Shown here: in pieces, positions 45,801 through 49,153 of the stretch
How the letters are laid out: every line of letters begins with the position of its first letter
How positions within the stretch are numbered: the first letter of the stretch is position 1
Assembly: GCF_932526225.1 (NCBI RefSeq)
Contig: NC_064034.1
Location: forward strand, 12,104,887 to 12,164,886
DNA from: Nematostella vectensis
Taxonomy: Eukaryota > Cnidaria > Anthozoa > Actiniaria > Edwardsiidae
DNA length: 60,000 nucleotides
Direction of reading: 5' to 3'
The notes under the pieces: generated by a model
The model's input: only the letters and a program-made list of their open reading frames with translations
Told to the model about the DNA's origin: nothing
Databases searched by the model: none
Program-made: the position numbers and the translations under genes

Positions 45801-48246
45801 TGGTAACTTTGACCGAAATACGATTATCACACGTTCATTACGACCTGCTATTCGCTCACGTTACATCCGCATCAAACCATATACCTGGGTTGGCCATATT
45901 TCATTAAGATTCGAGCTCTACGGCAAGATCGACACCTCAGGTACTGCATTGTCAGGTTGAACCTGCCTATTATTGTAATGCTGTATATTTTAAACCTGTC
46001 TATTCTTGTTATGCTGTGTATGGTGACCTTTTAACATTGACCGCTGTTTCTTTCAATTATGTTGACCTTTAATCTTAACAATTCTCTTCTGACTCCTCCA
46101 GTCCGACCACCAAAACCGCGACCTCGACCTCGACCACTTCCAAGTAAGAGGCTTTATTATTTTTTTTTTCGAAGAAGTATAGTTCTGGAGGATAAATGTT
46201 ACGAAGCTTAATGAGTTAAACTGAAATAGTTCGCCTCCGTCGTATAGTAATCGGCATTTCTCTCTTCCCATGATAAAATAATCATTATGATGTTCACCTC
46301 TGTATTTCTTATTGTCATCGCCATGTTTTAATCGTTGCTCTTCAAGATTACCATGGGATCTCTATCATTATTATCATCGTGCTCACTTTCGACTTTATCT
46401 ATTAGCATTGTCTTTTATATTAAGTATTATATTCATTATTATAAGCTTGTCGAGCACTCTCATCTTTTTTGTCATATGATCATCAGAATAGTCGTCGTCG
46501 TTGTTACCATCATTAACCTTTAATTATGGTCATACTTTTTACAATTATGGCATTGCCTTCATTATCGTCATCATTACCATAACCACTATCTTCATCATAA
46601 TCATCGCCTTCATCCTTAATCTTATCATCAATGTCATCCGCTCCATTTCTTTCTGTCTCGATTGCAACCAATCATTTCACTAAATCAACTTCTCTCCAAG
46701 TTGTTCCTGGACCGAGCAGCATCGGGGTTACTGCCGATATCGCCTTCCTCGTCGACAGCTCTGCTAAGACGGGCCGCAGCAATTTCCACCTCGAGAAGAT
46801 GTTCATTAAATCCATCACTCGACGATTCACCATCAACCGACACCACTCTCATGTGGGCGTAGTGTCGTACACCTCTCGCCCGAGCCTACAAATGCGCTTT
46901 AACCAGTACAACTCAGTCACGGAGGTCAACCGTGCTGTCGACCGCATGCGCTTTTCCGGTGGCCGTGGAAGACGTGTTGATCTCGCCGTCAGGTCCTCCT
47001 ACAACTGGTTCTTCAACAGAGGGCCAAGCTTCCCGTTCGTGCGTAAGATTTTGGTCGTCGTTGTCAATGGAAGACAGACTGGGCGCAGTGTGTTCATGTT
47101 TAACCGCATGAGATCACTCTTTGCACGAAAGAATGTCAAGGTGTTCGTCGTTGGAGTTGGTGGAGTCGACCAGAGGTAAAATATAGTCACAAATGGATTG
47201 CTTTGGCAGTAAAGTTCGACGCGTTCTACCGTGCTCACTATCATCACGTTTTCATTAAGCTATCCAATCAGGATGCAAAGATCACATTGTTGATTCACAT
47301 TGGAGTTTTCCGTCATGTTTTTCTTGTCCACGTTAATTAATGGCTAGTAACTGTTTGCTTTCTGCCAAAGTTGCAATAGTGTGTGTCGCACTGAAAGCTT
47401 CCATATGCTGCAAATACCGAGCAAATATATTCAAATTTGAACCAAAATCTTAGAAATTCCCTGTACGGTCTAAATACTGTTTAGATGATTTTATATGAAG
47501 TGTAGCGTACCGCCTGGTAGCGTGTTTGTTTCTGGTTATCATTCCCCCTTTTTCCCTTAGGTATCTGAGACCACTCACTTACAGAAACAGGCACGTGTAT
47601 GTGGTAAGGAACTTCAGGAGCTTGGTAGCAAAGGCTGGCACGATCGCAAAGGCTATCCACAGTGAAATGGTAAGTAGCTTAAAAACGCATGAGGACTATG
47701 AACAGTTAAGTTATCGAAACTTGTCTCAAACGTTGTGACAGACATAAAACTCTCCAGATGTCCATAGGATTTAACACGAGGCTTGGCTTGGCGGCCGAAA
47801 CGTGGGCAGTTAGTTTTGAATCTTCCAATACTAGGCTTTTTCCATATGATGCCTATGACTGCGCACATACCCCCCCCCCCCCTCACAGCCAATCCTGGGT
47901 ACGCCCCTGAATGTTCCTTGCAGACTGTTGTTTCCCATTTGCTTCTTACTCGAATACAGTTTGCATAATCGTCAATTCTGTCAAAGCAACTAAGAACTTT
48001 TGATTATACTAGATATCTCCGCCCACCTTAGCAAATATAAGCAATAACTGGGGCTTGCCCCGTCCTAGCATGTTATGATAATGACACTTCCTTGTGTTTA
48101 CTCCTCAGAACATCGCGAACGAGCTGTACCAGCGAATGAGACTCCCAAAGCCCGAGGCCACTCAACAACAAGTGACCTACTTCGATAAACCCCTGCCGAA
48201 TGCTACCGTAATAAGTACTCCGGTCAACGGCACTCACATGGCATAA
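86..48246 (+). CDS. Giant modular secreted protein, 3' part of gene (82 exons; F5/8C, GC-module, FN2, Kunitz, vWA)
   Basis: Exons were placed by AG/GT splice sites and frame; all join without a frameshift or stop and end at TAA 48244-48246. The coding sum is 19,496 nt, about 6,497 residues; the start codon is upstream of the window. Domain order is F; A-B-F; K-A-B-F; [L-C-N-m-D-N-m-E-NA]-B-F; A-B-F twice; the bracketed cassette again with B-F; A-B-F twice; K-A-B-F; A-B-F; cassette-B-F; L-C-N-A-B-F; L-vWA-tail. Here F is F5/8C, A to E are the four-Cys GC modules, N is FN2, K Kunitz, L Pro-rich linker and m a 33-nt micro-exon. Intermodule introns are phase 1; the intron inside each F is phase 0. 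There is no transmembrane segment after the vWA, so a secreted matrix or adhesive protein is inferred. The protein is strongly basic. Introns not listed separately (76 to about 600 bp) hold nothing I recognise. A full-length transcript has not been seen, so alternative splicing is possible. Confidence 0.93.
1297..1611 (+). CDS. GC module type A, copy 1
   Basis: Single exon, phase 1 on both sides. It opens with a Pro-rich linker, then [12 protein letters not shown], a second Cys in [29 protein letters not shown] and [16 protein letters not shown]. Four Cys in all. GCFQD is unusual; most copies have GCFRD. Confidence 0.92.
1932..2228 (+). CDS. GC module type B, copy 1
   Basis: Opens [20 protein letters not shown], then [34 protein letters not shown] and ECRSGP. 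The conserved Trp of the SHWTGG block is Gly here (SHGTGGNW), by a T-to-G change in the codon. Confidence 0.92.
2305..4701 (+). CDS. F5/8C domain 2 (exons 2305-2630, 4554-4701)
   Basis: [25 protein letters not shown] and IATQGRH in the first exon; [12 protein letters not shown] and RVELYG in the second. The internal phase 0 intron is the longest of its class (1.9 kb) because it holds a LINE fragment. This copy has the divergent [10 protein letters not shown] block instead of SQWDRNHGP. Confidence 0.93.
3061..4028 (+). pseudogene. LINE (non-LTR) reverse transcriptase fragment, broken
   Basis: The + strand reads [20 protein letters not shown] and VPAGVPQG in one frame (about 3061-3234). The next frame carries [12 protein letters not shown], the YVDD catalytic box (about 3306-3317) and the thumb-like [17 protein letters not shown] third frame, from about 3870, ends at TAA 4026-4028 with the [10 protein letters not shown] tail seen at the end of many invertebrate LINE ORF2 proteins. 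Frameshifts lie near 3232 and 3867-3872, and a stop lies upstream near 3034, so the copy is dead. Family placement (CR1/L2/jockey-like) is inference. It sits inside the intron that splits F5/8C domain 2. Confidence 0.85.
4077..4126. repeat. Perfect 50-bp palindrome of TG/TA/CA dinucleotides
   Basis: The left 25 bases are the exact reverse complement of the right 25. It lies just 3' of the LINE fragment and could be its simple-repeat tail. Confidence 0.9.
4716..5015. repeat. 25-bp tandem repeat, 12 copies
   Basis: Units start with TGTTATCC at 4716, 4741, 4766 and every 25 bases to 4991. The unit is TGTTATCCTTTTGTTTCCCA plus five bases, with small changes in those five. Intronic, starting 14 bases after the donor of F5/8C domain 2. 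Confidence 0.93.
5040..5735. repeat. 9-bp pyrimidine minisatellite (CCTTCCTCT and variants), about 700 bp
   Basis: Nearly pure pyrimidine on the + strand. The 9-base period is a multiple of three, so three + frames and one - frame stay open. It stops about 25 bases before the acceptor of Kunitz exon 1 and may also act as a very long polypyrimidine tract. Confidence 0.93.
5761..5937 (+). CDS. Kunitz/BPTI domain 1
   Basis: One exon, phase 1 on both sides. The six Cys have exact Kunitz spacing (8, 15, 7, 12, 3), with FNYGGCGGN in the core. The P1 position after the second Cys is Arg, which in this family suits inhibition of trypsin-like serine proteases. Confidence 0.95.
5938..7747. other. Intron, 1.8 kb, no recognised content
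   Basis: AT-rich; no exon-like ORF, transposon protein or structured repeat was seen on either strand. Confidence 0.6.
7748..8041 (+). CDS. GC module type A, copy 2
   Basis: Shortest A exon (294 nt): the leading linker is brief and lacks the Pro run. Core is [29 protein letters not shown] and [14 protein letters not shown], with Ser in place of the usual Asn of WAND. Confidence 0.9.
8301..8597 (+). CDS. GC module type B, copy 2
   Basis: Carries [13 protein letters not shown], an [17 protein letters not shown] block and ECWSGP (Trp instead of the usual Arg). It shares the nucleotide variant GCGGCCGTAATGCAGTTC with B copy 10 at 34671, not with its neighbours. Confidence 0.92.
8736..9680 (+). 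CDS. F5/8C domain 3 (exons 8736-9061, 9539-9680)
   Basis: [31 protein letters not shown] and IATQGRQD, then [12 protein letters not shown] and ISMRIELYG. The first exon shares a nearly identical [15 protein letters not shown] stretch with copies 1, 5, 7, 8 and 9. Confidence 0.93.
9772..9950. repeat. Diverged tandem duplication, about 85-bp unit
   Basis: TTCATATACGCAGGTTTTTA at about 9775 recurs as TTTATATACGCGGGTTTTAC at about 9862, and both are followed by matching CAAATAT..ATTTTAG and CTTA..AATAAT/AATGCT blocks. It ends just before the acceptor at 9958-9959. Confidence 0.7.
9960..10025 (+). CDS. Pro-rich linker exon L1
   Basis: 66-nt exon, phase 1 on both sides: [13 protein letters not shown] followed by [10 protein letters not shown]. 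The same linker precedes every type C module. Confidence 0.85.
10429..11330. repeat. Inverted-repeat (fold-back) element in intron
   Basis: 10429-10478 is the imperfect reverse complement of 11267-11330, sharing CTTTCACGGACG, the GCATCAT-like block and GGGGGATT-like plus GTTCTC blocks. No ORF lies between. The rest of the intron 10026-11663 has only a small duplication near 10274-10310. Confidence 0.6.
11664..11945 (+). CDS. GC module type C, copy 1
   Basis: [20 protein letters not shown], then [32 protein letters not shown] and [16 protein letters not shown]: four Cys. Type C differs from A and B by the RAIP-MDG loop and the [10 protein letters not shown] helix-like segment. Confidence 0.92.
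11946..12859. other. Intron with long G-rich tracts
   Basis: 12003-12085 is almost pure G with short breaks on the + strand and could form G-quadruplexes. Its first part matches the shorter intron after type C copy 2 (22032-22250). Nothing else recognised. Confidence 0.7.
12860..13024 (+). CDS. Fibronectin type II domain 1
   Basis: CC[ST][14 protein letters not shown], then [20 protein letters not shown]. The Cys, FPF, PWC and NYD landmarks match the FN2 fold, known to bind collagen/gelatin and other ligands. Confidence 0.94.
13348..13380 (+). CDS. 33-nt micro-exon m1
   Basis: Encodes [10 protein letters not shown] between FN2 and type D. AG acceptor and GTAAG donor, phase 1 on both sides. 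Homologous micro-exons sit at 22660 and 38411. Confidence 0.8.
13652..13936 (+). CDS. GC module type D, copy 1
   Basis: [55 protein letters not shown] and [17 protein letters not shown]. Four Cys; Trp replaces Tyr in the RGY block. Confidence 0.92.
14000..14167 (+). CDS. Fibronectin type II domain 2
   Basis: [45 protein letters not shown]. Its exon, both flanking introns and the next micro-exon are almost identical to those at 23352. Confidence 0.94.
14288..14320 (+). CDS. 33-nt micro-exon m2
   Basis: Encodes [10 protein letters not shown] between FN2 and type E; canonical splice sites, phase 1. Copies at 23640 and 39505. Confidence 0.8.
14413..14694 (+). CDS. GC module type E, copy 1
   Basis: [53 protein letters not shown] and [19 protein letters not shown] instead of GCF/GCY marks type E. 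Confidence 0.92.
14799..15284 (+). CDS. FN2 domain 3 fused to GC module type A, copy 3, in one exon
   Basis: 486-nt exon. The FN2 part ([37 protein letters not shown]) runs through a Pro-rich linker straight into [17 protein letters not shown] and [13 protein letters not shown] with no intron. The module before the fusion is type E; type B follows. Confidence 0.92.
15464..15760 (+). CDS. GC module type B, copy 3
   Basis: [40 protein letters not shown] and [17 protein letters not shown] instead of WAND is shared with copies 4, 11 and 12. Confidence 0.92.
16147..17268 (+). CDS. F5/8C domain 4 (exons 16147-16472, 17121-17268)
   Basis: [41 protein letters not shown], then [12 protein letters not shown] and ISMRLEFYG. 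It has ANARLNKRK in place of ERARLHIRK, as in domain 12. The 648-bp internal intron shows nothing recognisable. Confidence 0.93.
17556..17900 (+). CDS. GC module type A, copy 4
   Basis: Longest A exon (345 nt) because of a long Pro/Arg linker that contains one extra Cys (PIPCPMPRP). Core [20 protein letters not shown] and [14 protein letters not shown]. Confidence 0.9.
18303..18599 (+). CDS. GC module type B, copy 4
   Basis: The conserved Arg of GCYRD is Leu here ([12 protein letters not shown]). Otherwise close to copy 3, with [13 protein letters not shown]. Confidence 0.91.
18989..19646 (+). CDS. F5/8C domain 5 (exons 18989-19299, 19508-19646)
   Basis: [31 protein letters not shown] and IATQGRQDL, then [12 protein letters not shown] and ISMRIELYG. 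The shortest second exon (139 nt), ending soon after YGKR. Confidence 0.93.
19732..20049 (+). CDS. GC module type A, copy 5
   Basis: Pro-rich start with an extra Cys (PSCYIYR), then [32 protein letters not shown] and [19 protein letters not shown] is shared with copy 11. Confidence 0.9.
20369..20665 (+). CDS. GC module type B, copy 5
   Basis: Opens [20 protein letters not shown]. It has RYRGRNAV where other copies have [24 protein letters not shown] and [13 protein letters not shown] follow. Confidence 0.92.
20958..21612 (+). CDS. F5/8C domain 6 with fused Pro-rich linker L2 (exons 20958-21283, 21405-21612)
   Basis: [43 protein letters not shown], then [12 protein letters not shown] and VSMRVELYG. 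The second exon is 208 nt because the linker ([20 protein letters not shown]) is coded in the same exon, unlike L1, L3, L4 and L5. Confidence 0.93.
21750..22031 (+). CDS. GC module type C, copy 2
   Basis: Almost base-identical to copy 1 at 11664: the only residue change I saw is Lys-Asn-Ala-His for Lys-His-Ala-His after CATG. The homology runs into the next intron. Confidence 0.93.
22032..22250. repeat. Intron with G-tract and a duplicated exon tail carrying a second donor
   Basis: After a G-rich run (about 22086-22135) the bases at 22137-22190 repeat the last 20 or so bases of exon C copy 2 and the start of its intron, including CATGGTAAGAAA. This makes a decoy 5' splice site. Confidence 0.85.
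22251..22415 (+). CDS. Fibronectin type II domain 4
   Basis: Same protein as FN2 domain 1 apart from a Ser-to-Thr change ([10 protein letters not shown]). The exons differ at very few bases. Confidence 0.94.
22660..22692 (+). CDS. 33-nt micro-exon m3
   Basis: Encodes [10 protein letters not shown], more diverged from m1 than the neighbouring exons are. Phase 1, canonical splice sites. Confidence 0.78.
22952..23236 (+). CDS. GC module type D, copy 2
   Basis: [34 protein letters not shown] and [30 protein letters not shown] where copy 1 has [14 protein letters not shown]. Confidence 0.92.
23352..23519 (+). CDS. Fibronectin type II domain 5
   Basis: Encodes the same residues as FN2 domain 2 ([28 protein letters not shown]). 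Offset between the copies is 9,352 bases for this exon, the micro-exon and type E. Confidence 0.94.
23640..23672 (+). CDS. 33-nt micro-exon m4
   Basis: Same ten residues as m2 ([10 protein letters not shown]), with nearly identical introns on both sides. Confidence 0.8.
23765..24046 (+). CDS. GC module type E, copy 2
   Basis: [55 protein letters not shown] versus GHRAIP in copy 1. Confidence 0.92.
24166..24657 (+). CDS. FN2 domain 6 fused to GC module type A, copy 6
   Basis: The FN2 half is almost identical to that at 14799 up to the Pro-rich linker; the type A half is different ([33 protein letters not shown]). The duplication therefore breaks down, or was overwritten, within this exon. 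Confidence 0.92.
25083..25379 (+). CDS. GC module type B, copy 6
   Basis: [40 protein letters not shown] and [18 protein letters not shown] for KPFG and GCF for GCY are specific to this copy. Confidence 0.92.
25448..26596 (+). CDS. F5/8C domain 7 (exons 25448-25764, 26452-26596)
   Basis: [44 protein letters not shown], then [12 protein letters not shown] and VSMRTELYG. First-exon loop is three codons shorter than in the 326-nt class. Confidence 0.93.
25879..25992 (+). ncRNA. Candidate hammerhead-ribozyme-like motif of a retroelement remnant
   Basis: CTGATGA at 25911-25917 is followed by a short hairpin (AGGC-AGTA-GCCT) and GAAA at 25933-25936, the conserved core order of a hammerhead. It is enclosed by an inverted repeat: CGAAGAATAATTATAGAT (about 25879) against ATCTATAATTATACTTCTTCG (about 25972). 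Stem III and the cleavage site are not clear. Such motifs occur in Penelope-like elements and retrozymes. No coding part is seen. Confidence 0.4.
26230..26376. repeat. Short inverted repeat (MITE-like) in intron
   Basis: GTTTAGGAATGGCGCGTAGT.. at about 26230-26253 is the reverse complement, with one mismatch, of ATTGACTACGCGCTATTCCT.. at about 26353-26376; about 100 bases lie between. Confidence 0.7.
26782..27120 (+). CDS. GC module type A, copy 7
   Basis: Pro-rich linker, then [34 protein letters not shown] and [15 protein letters not shown]. Four Cys. Confidence 0.92.
27215..27511 (+). CDS. GC module type B, copy 7
   Basis: [54 protein letters not shown] and [13 protein letters not shown]. 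Confidence 0.92.
27695..28678 (+). CDS. F5/8C domain 8 (exons 27695-28020, 28531-28678)
   Basis: [45 protein letters not shown], then [12 protein letters not shown] and [13 protein letters not shown] and VFVGN are specific to this copy. Confidence 0.93.
29093..29401 (+). CDS. GC module type A, copy 8
   Basis: [20 protein letters not shown] leads to [30 protein letters not shown] and [14 protein letters not shown]. Confidence 0.92.
29570..29866 (+). CDS. GC module type B, copy 8
   Basis: [38 protein letters not shown] (CYRQ shared with copy 4), [29 protein letters not shown]. Confidence 0.92.
30046..30904 (+). CDS. F5/8C domain 9 (exons 30046-30356, 30757-30904)
   Basis: [43 protein letters not shown], then [12 protein letters not shown] and ISMRIELYG. 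The KFAAN start replaces the usual [VI]FAGN. Confidence 0.93.
31302..31469 (+). CDS. Kunitz/BPTI domain 2
   Basis: Cys spacing 8, 15, 7, 12, 3; [13 protein letters not shown] core; P1 Arg as in Kunitz 1. Upstream context is again an F5/8C domain and downstream a type A module. Confidence 0.95.
31596..31616. repeat. Poly-C tract in intron
   Basis: About 21 uninterrupted C on the + strand. Confidence 0.9.
31878..32177 (+). CDS. GC module type A, copy 9
   Basis: Short Lys/Pro linker ([13 protein letters not shown]), [51 protein letters not shown] is otherwise a type B trait. Confidence 0.92.
32562..32858 (+). CDS. GC module type B, copy 9
   Basis: [59 protein letters not shown] and ANDVY. The conserved Trp of WAND is Phe here (GGFAND). 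Confidence 0.91.
33450..34175 (+). CDS. F5/8C domain 10 (exons 33450-33775, 34034-34175)
   Basis: [20 protein letters not shown] opens the most diverged first exon (ALGV for [12 protein letters not shown] for WDRNHGP), then [13 protein letters not shown] and [12 protein letters not shown]. Second exon [12 protein letters not shown] and ISMRVELYG. Confidence 0.92.
34280..34588 (+). CDS. GC module type A, copy 10
   Basis: [20 protein letters not shown], then [20 protein letters not shown]: a rewritten segment where others have GK[KR][17 protein letters not shown] closes the module. Confidence 0.91.
34671..34967 (+). CDS. GC module type B, copy 10
   Basis: [53 protein letters not shown] and [17 protein letters not shown] replaces SMYG. 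Confidence 0.92.
35120..35343. repeat. 32-bp minisatellite, 7 copies
   Basis: Units start TGTTACACAACGATCCATTA at 35120, 35152, 35184 and every 32 bases to 35312; almost no variation (TGGTAATG and ACAATG changes in the last two). Intronic. Confidence 0.95.
35521..36471 (+). CDS. F5/8C domain 11 (exons 35521-35831, 36327-36471)
   Basis: [44 protein letters not shown], then [12 protein letters not shown] and MSLRFELYG. The internal intron (495 bp) holds a 132-codon antisense ORF (35860-36258) that I could not support as a gene. Confidence 0.93.
36576..36638 (+). CDS. Pro-rich linker exon L3
   Basis: 63 nt: [19 protein letters not shown], phase 1 on both sides, before type C copy 3. Confidence 0.84.
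36639..37569. other. Intron, 0.9 kb, no recognised content
   Basis: AT-rich with no exon-like ORF or repeat structure that I could see. Confidence 0.6.
37570..37851 (+). CDS. GC module type C, copy 3
   Basis: [20 protein letters not shown] with RRAVP for the ARAIP of copies 1 and 2, and [20 protein letters not shown]. The flanking introns are not like those of copies 1 and 2. Confidence 0.92.
38167..38331 (+). CDS. Fibronectin type II domain 7
   Basis: [20 protein letters not shown] and [13 protein letters not shown]; Leu for Phe before GFC separates it from domains 1 and 4. Confidence 0.94.
38411..38443 (+). CDS. 33-nt micro-exon m5
   Basis: Encodes [10 protein letters not shown], followed by a GTCAG donor; phase 1. 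Confidence 0.77.
38534..38818 (+). CDS. GC module type D, copy 3
   Basis: [53 protein letters not shown] (Glu for Lys in the DGKGG block). Confidence 0.92.
39008..39175 (+). CDS. Fibronectin type II domain 8
   Basis: [50 protein letters not shown]. Ser replaces the Asn of the NYD landmark. Confidence 0.93.
39505..39537 (+). CDS. 33-nt micro-exon m6
   Basis: Encodes [10 protein letters not shown] with a GTACG donor; homologous to m2 and m4. Confidence 0.77.
39626..39907 (+). CDS. GC module type E, copy 3
   Basis: [53 protein letters not shown]. Nearly base-identical to copy 2 although the introns around it differ. Confidence 0.92.
40084..40560 (+). CDS. FN2 domain 9 fused to GC module type A, copy 11
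   Basis: [36 protein letters not shown], a Pro/Arg linker, then [30 protein letters not shown] and [14 protein letters not shown]. It shares the intronless FN2-A join with copies 3 and 6. Confidence 0.92.
41119..41415 (+). CDS. GC module type B, copy 11
   Basis: [57 protein letters not shown] replaces SMYG, as in copy 12. Confidence 0.92.
41775..42601 (+). CDS. F5/8C domain 12 (exons 41775-42091, 42457-42601)
   Basis: [43 protein letters not shown], then [12 protein letters not shown] and [13 protein letters not shown] instead of GN[FY]D. Confidence 0.93.
42344..42356. repeat. Poly-T then poly-G tract in intron
   Basis: A T-rich run (42321-42343) passes into about 13 G on the + strand. Confidence 0.85.
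42720..42791 (+). CDS. Pro-rich linker exon L4
   Basis: 72 nt: [20 protein letters not shown] then GVKG; phase 1, before type C copy 4. Confidence 0.84.
43187..43468 (+). CDS. GC module type C, copy 4
   Basis: [20 protein letters not shown] and [10 protein letters not shown]. Close to copy 3. A start-to-stop frame that opens at 42868 is intron read-through, not a 5' extension. Confidence 0.92.
43694..43864 (+). CDS. Fibronectin type II domain 10
   Basis: [20 protein letters not shown], then a middle almost base-identical to domain 7, ending GFCSGKS. The usual D, E and two FN2 modules are missing here: this FN2 leads directly to a type A exon. Confidence 0.93.
43951..44274 (+). CDS. GC module type A, copy 12
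   Basis: Pro-rich linker in its own exon with the module, [32 protein letters not shown] and [14 protein letters not shown]. Close to copy 11 in the middle (GRNAVQRCY-like and [12 protein letters not shown]). Confidence 0.92.
44594..44893 (+). CDS. GC module type B, copy 12
   Basis: [20 protein letters not shown]: one codon longer than the other eleven B copies. [20 protein letters not shown] is the most diverged tail; it ends YVIHARG. Confidence 0.91.
45230..45940 (+). CDS. F5/8C domain 13 (exons 45230-45555, 45793-45940)
   Basis: [45 protein letters not shown], then [12 protein letters not shown] and [15 protein letters not shown] replaces RASSQW; last discoidin domain of the protein. Confidence 0.93.
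46102..46143 (+). CDS. Pro-rich linker exon L5
   Basis: 42 nt: [13 protein letters not shown], phase 1, leading to the vWA domain. Confidence 0.8.
46701..47669 (+). CDS. von Willebrand factor A domain (exons 46701-47175, 47561-47669)
   Basis: [12 protein letters not shown]-like first strand, [26 protein letters not shown] and the C-terminal helix exon. The phase 2 intron 47176-47560 is the only one of its phase in the gene. The metal site looks broken: DxSxS reads DSSAK (from 46754), the GGxT loop reads GGRGRR, and the TDG motif is VNG. A non-metal-binding protein-contact role is inferred. Confidence 0.9.
48109..48246 (+). CDS. Last exon: C-terminal tail and stop of the giant gene
   Basis: 45 residues after the vWA helix, phase 0 acceptor, stop TAA at 48244-48246. 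Contains two possible N-glycosylation sites (NAT, NGT); no hydrophobic anchor or GPI-like tail. Confidence 0.88.
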   Translation, partial: NIANELYQRMRLPKPEATQQQVTYFDKPLPNATVISTPVNGTHMA

Positions 48247-48715
48247 ACCGCCACACAGAGAAATAGAAAAAAAGCCCCTAGGAACGGATACAGGAAAAAA
48301 GAATGTACGGATCATTTGATCTAACTTTTGCTTTCTAGAAAGCGTGTCAAATCTCTAAGAAATGTAGTTGACAGTTCTTTAATTTAGGTATATCAGTGTA
48401 AGTGACCTAGTATTTCATTTCACTTGATACACGTTCCTTATCGAAATTAGTATACGCCTCCGAAATGGTGGCTAGTTGATAAAAACCATATGATTGATTG
48501 ACTTCCTCACGACTGGGCTTGACCTTCTGAGATAGTAAAAGAGTGTAAAGTTAAGTGGGTTGTATAGCACACTATAGGCACTTTCAAATTGTTTTATGTT
48601 GGATGTAATACCTAAATTACTATCCAGCTCTCAGTTTTTGGTTGCCCTTTTGTGCCACTGACTTTGTAACTGTACTGTTAGAATATAGGCAAATGCCTTG
48701 ACTTTATAAAGCAAG

Positions 48716-48721
48716 AATAAA
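48716..48721 (+). terminator. Polyadenylation signal AATAAA
   Basis: First good AATAAA downstream of the giant gene, 470 bases after the stop. Confidence 0.65.
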
Positions 48722-48867
48722 GAAGCTATGCATTCCATTTTATGTCCCTTTATGTCATCATATAGTTTAGGGGGCACAGGGGTGTGTACTGCACCCTTAA
48801 TAGGGACATAACCGTCAAACTTTTGAAAAATACAAAACCACCTACCAAAAACATGCAAAGAAAGAAA

Positions 48868-49153
48868 GCTTGGATAAGTCTTATCCACCGGTTAAATCCT
48901 TATCCAGCGGATAAAAGTTATCCGAGTGGCGTGATTCGGTTGCACAAAGCCCGAATAAAAGTTATCCAGCGGTTTGCATATTTACCATGGAAACTGGAAG
49001 CCATTTAGTGGCAAATGATGGCTATTCAGCGGATAGTTATCCAGCGTTCTATCCACGCTTTGTGCAACGCTATTTTATCGGCCGGATAACTATCCGCTGG
49101 ATAGGGATTTTATCCGGCGGATAACTTATCCAGACTTTTGTGCAACCGGCCCC
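48868..49153. mobile_element. MITE-like fold-back element
   Basis: Arms of about 110 bp in inverted orientation: GGATAAG..TTATCC[AG]CCGG, CTATCCAGCGGATA-like and GTTGCACAAAGC blocks occur from 48872 and, reverse-complemented, to about 49150. The right end reads GTGCAACCGGCCCC. No coding content, so non-autonomous if a transposon. Confidence 0.8.

Noticed and set aside
47750-47810. GGCCGAAACGTGGGCAG as another retroelement 3' motif
   Set aside because: It resembles the GCCGAAACGT words of Penelope-like elements, but there is no CTGATGA partner or coding part nearby.
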